DNA of 64,000 nucleotides from Vanilla planifolia. Taxonomy: Eukaryota > Streptophyta > Magnoliopsida > Asparagales > Orchidaceae. Below are positions 10,380 through 24,100 of the stretch, piece after piece. How positions within the stretch are numbered: position 1 is the first letter of the stretch; the number at the start of each line of letters is the position of its first letter. The translations under genes and the position numbers were made by a program. The DNA is taken from assembly GCA_023846275.1 (NCBI GenBank), contig JAIUJO010000071.1, forward strand, positions 270,249 through 334,248, given 5' to 3'. Below the pieces are notes generated by a model. That model was given only the letters and a program-made list of their open reading frames with translations, did no database searches and had not been told where the DNA came from.

Positions 10380-10650
10380 GGCTGGCTCCCCCTTTGTGTG
10401 CTCGAGAATTCATCCCCTCGGTGTACTGATAACATAAAGGTTTGTGCGAGTCAACTAATAAACTACTTAGTTCGAGTGCTACCTGACTTCACCCATTGTC
10501 TTACCCCATTCTATTCAAGAATTCATCTTTAGCTAGAATGGGCTCGACTAGATTTGGTTTCGACTATTTTCAAACCCAAAGCTTGTGAGTGACTGCTTGG
10601 GCATGCCTAGCCCAAGAAGCTTTACCCTTGGGCACAAGTTGGGATGTGGT
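10380..10650. other. GC-richer block with retained CpG sites
   Basis: This block is visibly less AT-rich than the rest of the unit. It keeps six CpG dinucleotides within about 160 bp (10403, 10419, 10447, 10473, 10545 and 10561), where stretches such as 4171-5000 have roughly one per 150-200 bp. All units carry it with few changes. It contains a 7-bp stem inverted repeat CTTGGGC/GCCCAAG at 10596-10616, weakened in unit 2 and in units 5-8 by one substitution. No open frame or RNA gene was recognised. Confidence 0.6.
10386..10395 (-). other. Polypurine run AAAGGGGGAG (PPT-like)
   Basis: On the minus strand AAAGGGGGAG stands out in AT-rich surroundings and resembles the polypurine tract that primes plus-strand synthesis in copia elements. 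It is followed by CCAGCCC and not by the TG expected at an LTR start, so the assignment is weak. Conserved in all units. Confidence 0.3.
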
Positions 10651-10654
10651 AGAA

Positions 10655-10680
10655 ATATATATATATATAGATATATATTA
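10655..10680. repeat. (AT)n microsatellite, length differs between units
   Basis: Reads (AT)7, then AG, then ATATATATTA. The first run is (AT)7 in unit 1, (AT)8 in units 2, 3 and 4, and (AT)9 in units 5, 6, 7 and 8. The length classes follow the grouping seen from other markers. Confidence 0.9.
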
Positions 10681-10972
10681 GTTTAATCCATGCTTAGTAA
10701 GCAAACTAACTTTTAATTTGACAAGGATAGAATTTAATAAAGAAATGGGTAATGAGATTAAAAAACGAATCTTATTCATTTGCTAAATAAAGAAGATGAT
10801 TGAAAAATTTTATGCTCAAAGTGATTTGAAATTGATACAAAATTAGAGTGTCTTAAAATCAACAAGCTAATATTCTATTTCATATAAACAAAAATTATTA
10901 ACGCTTTAGTGCATATGTCTTCAATCTTTGAAACTTGTTAAATACTCAAAGGTTATTTGAAGACTATTGATT

Positions 10973-10989
10973 CACCATCTTAAATGGTG
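10973..10989. repeat. Small inverted repeat CACCAT/ATGGTG
   Basis: A 6-bp stem with a 5-nt loop in the spacer, also found in the other units (for example 17970-17986). The stem is kept in all copies while the loop differs (CTTAA in unit 1, CTTCA elsewhere). It may be coincidence. Confidence 0.45.
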
Positions 10990-11133
10990 CATGGCTTGTT
11001 CATTAATAATTATACTTGATTCACACTAAACAAACCCATTAGAATAAAATGTTAAATATTTAATACTTGACTTATCGAATACAAAGGTGACCTGATGGTA
11101 CTTGTAAGAATATTTGATCTCATGGTTTTGTTT

Positions 11134-14100
11134 TAAAAATTAAATATATATGCTCACCCTTACTTCATGCTCACTTTACTAAATTCTATCTCTCACTTAT
11201 CTAAACAAGAATCATTCACTCCTTTTGACACCATAAAAAATGGATGTGTAATTTATATAAATTACACCTAATTGTTTTCTAATGATTTGAAATAACTTTG
11301 TTGGAATGACTTAGTAAATATGTTGACCAATTCTTATTGGTAGGAACATATTTAAATTCTATTAAGCCTTTGGCTTCTTGATCTCTCATAAAATGATATT
11401 TTATCGATGTGCTCGGTCCTAAAATGATGAACTTGATTCTATGTTAAGGCCAAGGAAGTGGTAGTATTAATTCAAATTGGAATATATGAGAGATATAAAG
11501 CATAATCATCAAGTTATTGTCTTAACCATAATACTAGGGCAACACAACTCTTGGCTATTACATGGTTTTTGTGGTCGATAGGGATATGCAATTTTGCTTC
11601 TTACTTAACCATGAAATTAGACAATTTCTTAGGAATTTTCATATACCTAAGGTACTTTTCTTATTTACCGTAACACCTACAAAGTTTGAATCTATGTAAT
11701 CTATAAGATCACTTCAAAAAATATTTTTATTGTATTACACACTAGAATTCATTGTACATTTTAAATGCTTGAAAGTTAATTTTACTATCATTATATGGCT
11801 TTCCTTAGGATTTGATTAGAATCTAGTATATAAGCCAACGCTAAAAATTTATCTAATCTACTTTTTGTGAGATATAGTAATGTTCGAATAAGATCTCCAT
11901 AAAGTTTTTGATTAATTGGTTTCCTAATTTTATCAAATGCCAAATGGATTAATTGATTTATTAGAATCTTTCTATGTTTCATATTTTTATAGCCAAATTT
12001 CTTGAATAATTCTTTTAAATACTTAGTTTGAGTAATACAAACCTTATCTTTTAAATTCTTAATTCGTAATCCTAAGAAAAGTTCATCTTACCCATCATAC
12101 ACATCTCAAACTCTGGTGTCATTAAGTAGCTAAATTCATTATACATATTTTAATTTATGCTTTCAAACATTATTTCATCAATATAAACTTTTACAAGCAA
12201 TAAATTATCATTTAAGTATTTTTGGAATAATATGGCATCCACTTTTCCTTTCCTAGAACCACTATTAATGAGATAACTGCTCAATCTATGATACCTTGCA
12301 TGGGGAGCTTGCTTAAGCTAGTAAAGTGTCTTCTTAAGCTTATATACATAATCACCATGTGCATGAGTCACAAAATTAGTGGGTTATTCTACATTCATAT
12401 ATTCTTTTATTATCTCTTTTAAAAATTTACTTTTTACATCCATTTAAAATATTTTCAAATTTTTATGACAAGAATATATTAAGAGAAGTTTAATACCTTT
12501 AATCTTTTTATAGGTGAAAATGACTCCTCAAAATCTATTCGTTCAACTTGATTATAACCCTTAGTAACAAGTTTAGTTTTGTTTTTAATGGTCACTCTAT
12601 TTTCCTTAAATTTATTTGAATACCCATTTGGTTCCAATTACTTATTAAACACTAGACTTATGAACTAATTTGCATAATTTGTTTCTTTCAAATTGATCTA
12701 ATTTTTCATTCATTGCTTGAACCTAGTAGTCATCCTTAAGTGAATCTTCTATAGATACTAATTTTATGAAAGATACAAATGCACCATGACTAATTTCTTT
12801 CATAAAAGCTCTTGTGTTAACAATTTGATTAACATCTCCTATTATTAATTCTTTTGGTTGTGAATCTTGATACTTCCAACCTTTAGGCAATTGATGACTA
12901 ATCTTTTCTCCTTTTTTACTTTCAATTTTTTCTTCATCCTCTTTTAAGTCTAAGTTTTTTAAAGACTTTATCTCTTCATGAAATTTTTTATTATTTATCT
13001 CTTGAATAGACTCATAAAATATTACATGCATTATCTCCTTTACTTTTTTGAGTTTCTATGTTATAAATTCTATAGGCATTCCTATGAAAAGAGTATCCAA
13101 ATAGAATTCTTATATTTACTTTTTCATCAAACTTATTCATGTTGAGTCTTTTATTATTAAGAAGGGTACATTTACACCCAAAATATATGAAAGTAGCTAA
13201 CATTTGGCCCCTTATTTGTAAAACATTACTAAGAAGTTTTCTTAAGTATTGGCCTTAAAAAATTAATTCTATTTATAATATAAAAATTTTTATTATTTTC
13301 CTCCACCCAAAGATTCTTTGGTAGACTGCATCTAGCCAACATTGTTCTACCAATTTCTACGAAGTTTTTATTCTTTCATTATACAATCCCATTTTGTTAA
13401 GGTATATAAGGACATATAAATTGATGTTTGATTCTCTTTCCTTTGCAATAATCATAGAAATCATTATTCCTAAATTCACAACTATTACCACTTTGTATAC
13501 AAGTAAATTTGAGATTGGTTTGTTTTTTTATCTTTTTTATTAAATTAATAAAATTTTCAAAGGTCTCACCCTTACTCTTAAGAAATACAACACATGCATA
13601 TCTAAAAACGTCATTAATAGTCACAAATCCACATTTCTTTACACCTAAAGTCAAGAGTGTATGGGAACAAAGAGGTCTAAACAAACTCCCTAAAGGTCTA
13701 CTAATGGTTAAGCCATCTTTTAATTTAGAGGAAGATTTAACTTGCTTTCCTTTTTGACATGATTCACATTTTTTTTCAATTAGTTTTGTTTGGTTTAGGA
13801 AGATCTCTACCTATATTTAAATTTCTTATTTTCTTTATAATAAAATAGCTACATGACTTAGTCTCCTATGCTATAAATTATTCTCATTTAAATGTGTAAC
13901 AAGATACTCTAGTCTTTTAACTTCTAGTTGATCAAACTTAATCATATAAATGTCACTTTATCTTCTATCAAATAGTAATACATAATCATCTATTGATTTT
14001 TTGTAATATTGAGTATCCAAATTAACAAAATAACCATTATCATATAATTGTCTAATACTAATTAAATTAAATTCTAATCTATCATTAGGCATACCTATAT

Positions 14101-17100
14101 TACCAATTCCAATTATCTTTTCTTAGAATTGTCCCTTAGTGTTACCCATTTATTTGGTCAATATTCTATTGATACAAATTTTGATCTCTCTCTAGTCAAA
14201 TGTCATGAGCATCTACTATCCAACACCCAAGACCTAAATCTTCATTTTGTTCTATACGTATTACTACATAAATTAAATAAATATTAACTTCTTAATCATA
14301 AAATATAACTCTTACTTGCTTAGTTTATATTCTTTCTTGTACACATAATTTCTAAGTATATTATTTCTAACTTATGAATGTTTTCAATACATCATATCTC
14401 CAAACCACAATTATGGAGACAACTTATGTTAATATTTTTATTATTTAACTTTGGGAACCCAAGCAAGCTTAGATTGGATATTAATATTCACAACAAAAGA
14501 ATTCATAATATCAATTTTAATTACTGATTTGAAACATGATTTCAAACAAGAAAAGTTCTTAATTTTACAATCCTTGATGGTATGCCATTTTTTTATAATA
14601 ATAAAATTGTGTATTATTTGAAAAGTTTTGCATGTATATAAAATTACACATATCATTATGTTTAGAAAAATAAACACCATGTGAAGTATTAGAAAAGTTT
14701 GCATGTTTAGGAAAGCAGATTTTTATTTTTAAACTAGTAATTTCCACTTTCAAAAAAGAATTCCCAATAATCATTGAAATTGTTTCATCACAAATTTGAA
14801 GCGTTTCTTTTTCTTGTTCTCATCTTGTTTCATAAAACAAATCTCAAAGATCAATATTTTCTTTGTAAAACTTTTTTAATGTTTAATGTACACACATTAA
14901 AGAAGTTAAATTACTAATAAATTCTGTGTAATTATTTTTACGAACATCATAAGGCCAAGAGCTTACCTCATTGTCTTCTTTTTTACTAAATGTGCTTCAA
15001 TCAACATTTGCCATGAAGCACAAAATCCCTTCGTTCTTACTATTTGAAGTTGTAGGGTTAGAATCTTCTAAAGCACTCCAAGTAGCTTGAAAGGCTTTCA
15101 TCTTCTTTATTCTATTCTATTTCTCATATTTTCTTTTAGTGTTTGTGAGTTGGGGACAATCTCGTATAATATGGCTCGTTTAACCATAATTATAATACCT
15201 TGGTGCCTTTAGCTTCTCCCTTCTTTTCTTTTTTTTTCTTATATACAAAACTTTTTGTCAAATTTTTTGCTAAGCTCTTAATTTGAAAATTTACGTCTTC
15301 CTCCAAATCAATAAAAGAGATGGATATAATCTGAATCTAAATCTTCCTTTCATGCTTTAAATGCCAATGGCTTCTCTTTTCTTGCCTCATGCTTTGGCTT
15401 GCAAATAGAATTCGGTTCTTCAACTCCTCTATCCATCTCAATTTTTGTTGTTAATAATTTTCCTAGTAGTTCATCCAATGGACCTTATTTTTATCTTCGA
15501 GTGTCTTTATTATCATAATAAGAGGATCATAATCTTTGGTTAAAATCCTTAGTACCCTTTTTACAAGATCTGTATTAAAAAGTACTTTTCCAAGATTTGC
15601 TAATCCATTAGTAATATTAGTGATTTGAATAAACATCTTATTGTAATTTCTCTTGAATCTATTTTATATAGCTTATAACCATGTGTAAGAATATTTAATT
15701 TAATTTCTTTTACTTGCGAAGTTCTTCATAAGTAATTTTTGATTTTTTTCCCAAACTTTATGTGTGGTATAAAAATTCATAACTTGATTAAATTCACTTG
15801 GAGAGATACTATAATGAAGGTACTTTAGTACTCTTGTATTAAGCTATGTCATTCTTCTTTGATCACTACTAAATTCACTAAAAGACTTCATTTCATTTAT
15901 TCATACCTCTATTTAAATCATATGATCTAGTAAGTACTTTCTAGTGTTCTAAATCAATTGAAAGAACAAAAGTTTTAAATAAATTTTTCTAATATAAATA
16001 AAAACTCACCCATGAATAATGGTGGGTAAACTAAAGAAGATCCTTCATCAAGTGTCACAACAATATTAATAGTGAATGAAGATATTAAAAAATTAAGAAG
16101 TAATTAATAAACAAGTATTTTGGAGAGCATGCAAAAATGATAAAAGAGAGATTTAAATTAGTATGAAATGAAAATGATAATTAAGAAAACTAAACAAAAT
16201 AATTAAAAAGGACAAGATGGATCATCCAAGTGATTTTACACACTTCTTATAGGAAACTTGGACTAATACTAATTGAAATAAAAACTAGTGTACGAATCTC
16301 ATAAGAGGGGGGTTAATTGCATACTTAGAAATAAATTTTTTTATTTTTAAAGTAATTTATTTCTCAAAACTAATTTTATATTTATAAAAAGTATTGACTA
16401 TATATATATTATTTTTAAAAATAATAAGAAAAATGGAAATAAAAATTAAATTGAGATACAAAGATTTTTAGATGATTCAGTTCAAATTAAGACCTACAGA
16501 TCCCCCCAATTGAGATCAAGAAAAAACACCACTAATAAAAGGTTACAATTTGAGGTTTTTTCTTATAGTTCTTCTCCAACCTACTAATGTTTACTAGTTC
16601 AACCATAACCTAAGCTTTTATGAGTTCAATCTTAACTTAATTTTTTTATGAGATTAAATCAAACTTGAGTTTTTACGAATGTCAAGCCACCAAACTAAAT
16701 AGAAAAGAAAATACAACAAGTTGAAAAAAATTCAATAAATTTATATACCTTCTTATATTATAGTTTAATGGAACAAGCTACAATGAGCTAAAATATAAGC
16801 AAAGAAATGAGAATTTAAAAGTTTAGGCCTACAAGGATTTGTTGGAAAATCTTGATGATTGAGAAGGAGATGTAGTTAGTTACTACTAGTAGAATTTATG
16901 CCAATAGAATATTAAGCAGTGCTTTGTTAAGATCTCAAAGTTTCATTCAAGTTCATTAGTTATTCTATTTATAATGGTTAGGTATTTATAAAAAAATTTT
17001 GATTGTAGGTGTTAGAATGTGCAGAAAGCTATTTGAAAAATTATTGCTAAATAACTTTAAATGTTTTTACGAATATGCTAAAATATTTTTTTTAAAAATG

Positions 17101-18130
17101 GCTAATGCAATGACTAAATAATTAATAATTAGGTAGGATAGACTTGGGTCATTGGACCTGAATGAAGGTCATACAAATCATGAGATCCAATGTTAAATGA
17201 AGTCGAGGAGAGCTCCAATATGCAATCATCACAATATATGATTAGATGGTGCTGGTGCTCCCAATTTTGGATGTAGATAGGCACAAGGGATTTTGTCCCA
17301 CATTACAAATAAAGATAAGCATTTGGATTTCATAATTTTTTTGCATAAGAGTAGTATTCAAAGCTTAATTTGGGCTGGCTCCCCCTTTGTGTGCTCGAGA
17401 ATTCATCCCCTCGGTGTACTGATAACATAAAGGTTTGTGCGAGTCAACTAATAAACTATTTAGTTCGAGTGCTACCTGACTTCACCCATTGTCTTACCCC
17501 ATTCTATTCAAGAATTCATCTTTAGCTAGAATGGGCTCGACTAGATTTGGTTTCGACTATTTTCAAACCCAAAGCTTGTGAGTGACTGCTTGGGCATGCC
17601 TAGCCTAAGAAGCTTTACCCTTGGGCACAAGTTGGGATGTGGTAGAAATATATATATATATATATAGATATATATTAGTTTAATCCATGCTTAGTAAGCA
17701 AACTAACTTTTAATTTGACAAGGATAGAATTTAATAAAGAAATGGGTAATGAGATTAAAAAACGAATCTTATTCATTTGCTAAATAAAGAAGATGATTGA
17801 AAAATTTGATGCTCAAAGTGATTTGAAATTGATACAAAATTAGAGTGTCTTAAAATCAACAAGCTAATATTCTATTTCATATAAAGAAAAATTATTAACG
17901 CTTTAGTGCATATGTCTTCAATCTTTGAAACTTGTTAAATACTCAAAGGTTATTTGAAGACTATTGATTCACCATCTTCAATGGTGCATGGCTTGTTCAT
18001 TAATAATTATACTTGATTCACACTAAACAAACCCATTAGAATAAAATGTTAAATATTTAATACTTGACTTTTCGAATACAAAGGTGACCTGATGGTACTT
18101 GTAAGAATATTTGATCTCATGGTTTTGTTT
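11134..18130 (-). repeat. Tandem unit 2 (6997 bp)
   Basis: Keeps the 36-bp integrase C-terminal block (near 13050-13085), like units 5-9 and unlike units 1, 3 and 4. Its right half shares TTTTTACGAATG (near 16672), AGTCGAGG and ACTTTTCG with units 3 and 4. Left and right halves thus group with different partners. It carries (AT)8 near 17647-17663. Confidence 0.95.
11283..16048 (-). pseudogene. Unit 2: dead copia gag-pol
   Basis: Same domain order as unit 1. Open pieces are 11791-11982 (RT C-terminus), 12723-13031 (INT-RT linker), 13012-13203 (integrase C-terminus with FGCKC, NKFDEK and FGYSFHRNAYRIYN, complete because the 36-bp block is present), 13397-13684 (integrase core) and 14441-14774 (gag tail). 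YIDE lies at 12174-12185. This copy has its own extra lesion: the second catalytic Asp of integrase is Gly (CIQSGNSCEF). It also has a substitution in DLFGP (reads through TTTGTTCCC). The first knuckle is at 15156-15197. Confidence 0.92.
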
Positions 18131-21100
18131 TAAAAATTAAATATATATGCTCACCCTTACTTCATGCTCACTTTACTAAATTCTATCTCTCACTTATCTA
18201 AACAAGAATCATTCACTCCTTTTGACACCATAAAAAATGGATGTGTAATTTATATAAATTACACCTAATTGTTTTCTAATGATTTGAAATAACTTTGTTG
18301 GAATGACTTAGTAAATATATTGACCAATTCTTATTGGTAGGAACATATTCAAATTCTATTAAGCCTTTGGCTTCTTGATCTCTAATAAAATGATATTTTA
18401 TCGATGTGCTCGGTCCTAAAATGATGAACTTGATTCTATGTTAAGGCCAAGGAAGTGGTAGTATTAATTCAAATTGGAATATATGAGAGATATAAAGCAT
18501 AATCATCAAGTTATTGTCTTAACCATAATACTAGGGCAACACAACTCTTGGCTATTACATGGTTTTTGTGGTCGATAGGGATATGCAATTTTGCTTCTTA
18601 CTTAACCATGAAATTAGACAATTTCTTAGGAATTTTCATATACCTAAGGTACTTTTCTTATTTACCGTAACACCTACAAAGTTTGAATCTATGTAATCTA
18701 TAAGATCACTTCAAAAAATATTTTTATTGTATTACACACTAGAATTCATTGTACATTTTAAATGCTTGAAAGTTAATTTTACTATCATTATATGGCTTTC
18801 CTTAGGATTTGATTAGAATCTAGTATATAAGCCAACGCTAAAAATTTATCTAATCTGCTTTTTGTGAGATATAGTAATGTTCGAATAAGATCTCCATAAA
18901 GTTTTTGATTAATTGGTTTCCTAATTTTATCAAATGCCAAATGGATTAATTGATTTATTAGAATCTTTCTATGTTTCATATTTTTATAGCCAAATTTCTT
19001 GAATAATTCTTTTAAATACTTAGTTTGAGTAATACAAACCTTATCTTTTAATTTCTTAATTCGTAATCCTAAGAAAAGTTCATCTTACCCATCATACTCA
19101 TCTCAAACTCTGGTGTCATTAAGTAGCTAAATTCATTATACATATTTTAATTTATGCTTTCAAACATTATTTCATCAATATAAACTTTTACAAGCAATAA
19201 ATTATCATTTAAGTATTTTTGGAATAATATGGCATCCACTTTTCCTTTCCTAGAACCACTATTAATGAGATAACTGCTCAATCTATGATACCTTGCATGG
19301 GGAGCTTGCTTAAGCTAGTAAAGTGTCTTCTTAAGCTTATATACATAATCACCATGTGCATGAGTCACAAAATTAGTGGGTTATTCTACATTCATATATT
19401 CTTTTATTATCTCTTTTAAAAATTTACTTTTTACATCCATTTAAAATATTTTCAAATTTTTATGACAAGAATATATTAAGAGAAGTTTAATACCTTTAAT
19501 CTTTTTATAGGTGCAAATGACTCCTCAAAATCTATACGTTCAACTTGATTATAACCCTTAGTAACAAGTTTAGTTTTGTTTTTAATGGTCACTCTATTTT
19601 CCTTAAATTTATTTGAATACCCATTTGGTTCCAATTACTTATTAAACACTAGACTTATGAACTAATTTGCATAATTTGTTTCTTTCAAATTGATCTAATT
19701 TTTCATTCATTGCTTGAACCTAGTAGTCATCCTTAAGTGAATCTTCTATAGATACTAATTTTATGAAAGATACAAATGCACCATGACTAATTTCTTTCAT
19801 AAAAGCTCTTGTCTTAACAATTTGATTAACATCTCCTATTATTAATTCTTTTGGTTGTGAATCTTGATACTTCCAACCTTTAGGCAATTGATGACTAATC
19901 TCTTCTCCTTTTTTACTTTCAATTTTTTCTTCATCCTCTTTTAAGTGTAAGTTTTTTAAAGACTTTATCTCTTCATGAAATTTTTTATTATTTATCTCTT
20001 GAATAGACTCATAAAATATTACATGCATTATCTCCTTTACTTTTTTGAAAAGAGTATCCAAATAGAATTGTTATACTTACTTTTTCATCAAACTTATTCA
20101 TGTTGAGTCTTTTATTATTAAGAAGGGTACATTTACACCCAAAATATATGAAAGTAGCTAACATTTGGCCCCTTATTTGTAAAACATTACTAAGAAGTTT
20201 TCTTAAGTATTGGCCTTAAAAAATTAATTCTATTTATAATATAAAAATTTGTATCATTTTCCTCCACCCAAAGATACTTTGGTAGACTGCATCTAGCCAA
20301 CATTGTTCTACCAATTTCTACGAAGTTTTTATTCTTTCATTATACAATCCCATTTTGTTAAGGTATATAAGGACATATAAATTGATGTCTGATTCTCTTT
20401 CCTTTGCAATAATCATAGAAATCATTATTCTTAAATTCACAACTATTATCACTTTGTATACAAGTAAATTTTAGATTGGTTTGTTTTTTTATCTTTTTTA
20501 TTAAATTAATAAAATTTTCAAAGGTCTCACCCTTACTCTTAAGAAATACAACACATGCATATCTAAAAACGTCATTAATAGTCACAAATCCACATTTCTT
20601 TCCACCTAAAGTCAAGAGTGTATGGGTCCAAAGAGGTCTAAACAAACTCCCTAAAGGTCTACTAATGGTTAAGCCATCTTTTAATTTAGAGGAAGATTTA
20701 ACTTGCTTTCCTTTTTGACATGATTCACATATTTTTTCAATTAGTTTTGTTTGGTTTAGGAAGATCTCTACCTATATTTAAATTTCTTATTTTCTTTATA
20801 ATAAAATAGCTACATGACTTAGTCTCCTATGCCATAAATTATTCTCATTTAAATGTGTAACAAGATACTCTAGTCTTTTAACTTCTAGTTGATCAAACTT
20901 AATCATATAAATGTCACTTTATCTTCTATCAAATAGTAATACATAATCATCTATTGATTTTTTGTAATATTGAGTATCCAAATTAACAAAATAACCATTA
21001 TCATATAATTGTCTAATACTAATTAAATTAAGTTCTAATCTATCATTAGGCATACCTATATTACCAATTCCAATTATCTTTTCTTAGAATTGTCCCTTAG

Positions 21101-24100
21101 TGTTACCCATTTATTTGGTCAATATTCTATTGATACAAATTTTGATCTCTCTCTAGTCAAATGTCATGAGCATCTACTATCCAACACCCAAGACCTAAAT
21201 CTTCATTTTGTTCTATACGTATTACTACATAAATTAAATAAATATTAACTTCTTAATCATAAAATATAACTCTTACTTGCTTAGTTTATATTCTTTCTTG
21301 TACACATAATTTCTAAGTATATTATTTCTAACTTATGAATGTTTTCAATACATCATATCTCCAAACCACAATTATGGAGACAACTTATGTTAATATTTTT
21401 ATTATTTAACTTTGGGAACCCAAGCAAGCTTGGATTGGATATTAATATTCACAACAAAAGAATTCATAATATCAATTTTAATTACTGATTTGAAACATGA
21501 TTTCAAACAAGAAAAGTTCTTAATTTTACAATCCTTGATGGTATGCCATTTTTTTATAATAATAAAATTGTGTATTATTTGAAAAGTTTTGCATGTATTT
21601 AAAATTACACATATCATTATGTTTAGAAAAATAAACACCCTGTGAAGTATTAGAAAAGTTTGCATGTTTAGGAAAGCAGATTTTTATTTTTAAACTAGTA
21701 ATTTCCACTTTCAAAAAAGAATTCTCAATAATCATTGAAATTGTTTCATCACAAATTTGAAGCATTTTTTTTTCTTGTTCTCATCTTGTTTCATAAAACA
21801 AATCTCAAAGATCAATATTTTCTTTGTAAAACTTTTTTAATGTTTAATGTACACACATTAAAGAAGTTAAATTACTAATAAATTCTGTGTAATTATTTTT
21901 ACGAACATCATAAGGCCAAGAGCTTACCTCATTGTCTTCTTTTTTACTAAATGTGCTTCAATCAACATTTGCCATGAAGCACAAAATCCCTTCGTTCTTA
22001 CTATTTGAAGTTGTAGGGTTAGAATCTTCTAAAGCACTCCAAGTAGCTTGAAAGGCTTTCATCTTCTTTATTCTATTCTATTTCTCATATTTTCTTTTAG
22101 TGTTTGTGAGTTGTGGACAATCTCGTATAATATGGCTCGTTTAACCATAATTATAATACCTTGGTGCCCTTAGCTTCTCCCTTCTTTTCTTTTTTTTCTT
22201 ATACACAAAACTTTTTGTCAAATTTTTTGCTAAGCTTTTAATTTGAAAATTTACGTCTTCCTCCAAATCAATAAAAGAGATGGATATAATCTGAATCTAA
22301 ATCTTCCTTTCATGCTTTAAATGCCAATGGTTTCTCTTTTCTTGCCTCATGCTTTGGCTTGCAAATAGAATTCTGTTCTTCAACTCCTCTATTCATCTCA
22401 ATTTTTGTTGTTAATAATTTTCCTAGTAGTTCATCCAATGGACCTTATTTTTATCTTCGAGTGTCTTTATTATCATAATAAGAGGATCATAATCTTTGGA
22501 TAAAATCCTTAGTACCCTTTTTACAAGATCTTTATTAAAAAGTACTTTTCCAAGATTTGCTAATCCATTAGTAATATTAGTGATTTGAATAAACATCTTA
22601 TTGTAATTTCTCTTGAATCTATTTTATATAGCTTATAACCATGTGTAAGAATATTTAATTTAATTTCTTTTACTTGCGAAGTTCTTCATAAGTAATTTTT
22701 GATTTTTTTTCCCAAACTTTATGTGTGGTATAAAAATTCATAACTTGATTAAATTCACTTGGAGAGATACTATAATGAAGGTACTTTAGTACTCTTGTAT
22801 TAAGCTATGTCATTCTTCTTTGATCACTACTAAATTCACTAAAAGACTTCATTTTTTTTATTCATACCTCTATGTAAATCATATGATCTAGTAAGTACTT
22901 TCTAGGGTTCTAAATCAATTGAAAGAACAAAAGTTTTAAATAAATTTTTCTAATATAGATAAAAACTCACCCATGAATAATGGTGGGTAAACTAAAGAAG
23001 ATCCTTCATCAAGTGTCACAACAATATTAATAGTGAATGAAGATATTAAAAAATTAAGAAGTAATTAATAAACAAGTATTTTGGAGAGCATGCAAAAATG
23101 ATAAAAGAGAGATTTAAATTAGTATGAAATGAAAATGATAATTAAGAAAACTAAACAAAATAATTAAAAAGGACAAGATGGATCATCCAAGTGATTTTAC
23201 ACACTTCTTATAGGAAACTTGGACTAATACTAATTGAAATAAAAACTAGTGTACAAATCTCATAAGAGGGGGGTTAATTGCATACTTACAAATAATTTTT
23301 TTTATTTTTAAAGTAATTTATTTCTCAAAACTAATTTTATATTTATAAAAAGTATTGACTATATATATATTATTTTTAAAAATAATAAGAAAAATGGAGA
23401 TAAAAATTAAATTGAGATACAAGGATTTTTAGATGATTCAGTTCAAATTAAGACCTACAGATCCCCCCAATTGAGATCAAGAAAAAACACCACTAATAAA
23501 AGGTTACAATTTGAGGTTTTTTCTTATAGTTCTTCTCCAACCTACTAATGTTTACTAGTTCAACCATAACCTAAGCTTTTATGAGTTCAATCTTAACTTA
23601 ATTTTTTTATGAGATTAAATCAAACTTGAGTTTTTACGAATGTCAAGCCACCAAACTAAATAGAAAAGAAAATACAACAAGTTGAAAAAAATTCAATAAA
23701 TTTATATACCTTCTTATATTATAGTTTAATGGAACAAGCTACAATGAGCTAAAATATAAGCAAAGAAATGAGAATTTAAAAGTTTAGGCCTACAAGGATT
23801 TGTTGGAAAATCTTGATGATTGAGAAGGAGATGTAGTTAGTTACTACTAGTAGAATTTATGCCAATAGAATATTAAGCAGTGCTTTGTTAAGATCTCAAA
23901 GTTTCATTCAAGTTCATTAGTTATTCTATTTATAATGGTTAGGTATTTATAAAAAAATTTTGATTGTAGGTGTTAGAATGTGCAGAAAGCTATTTGAAAA
24001 ATTATTGCTAAATAACTTTAAATGTTTTTACGAATATGCTAAAATATTTTTTTTAAAAATGGCTAATGCAATGACTAAATAATTAATAATTAGGTAGGAT

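Larger units (their letters stand above)
4171..11133 (-). repeat. Tandem unit 1 (6963 bp)
   Basis: This edge unit abuts the CA satellite. It lacks the 36-bp block in the integrase C-terminus, as units 3 and 4 do. Its right half carries private changes, such as GGTGCCTGGTGG near 10255 where the others read GGTGCTGGTGC. It shares AGTAGAGG (near 10207) and ACTTATCG (near 11070) with units 5-8, not with units 2-4. It has the shortest AT microsatellite, (AT)7. It is therefore a mosaic relative to its neighbours. Confidence 0.95.
9056..11133. other. Non-coding spacer of unit 1 (probable UTR/LTR-derived DNA)
   Basis: No coding signal was recognised. Equivalent stretches are 16049-18130, 23010-25089, 29968-32046, 36391-38472, 43391-45472, 49818-51898, 56818-58898 and 63806-64000. 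Position between gag and the tail of RNase H means it should hold 5' leader, LTR and 3' tail of the element. I could not define an LTR by TG...CA ends, primer-binding site and polypurine tract together. The part nearest RNase H (about 10680-11133) reads like the long 3' tail of a copia element. A minus-strand TATA box, a polypurine run, a CpG-bearing block and an AT microsatellite inside it are listed separately. Confidence 0.7.

Noticed and set aside
10423-10434. Minus-strand TGTTATCAGTAC, resembling the tRNA-Met primer-binding site TGGTATCAGAGC
   Set aside because: Nine of 12 matches, and it lies about 1.4 kb from gag, on the far side of the candidate TATA box. A primer site should follow the LTR directly.
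10440-10490. TAGTTCGAGTGC, resembling a tRNA/SINE B box
   Set aside because: No A box at the right distance and no cloverleaf fold could be drawn.
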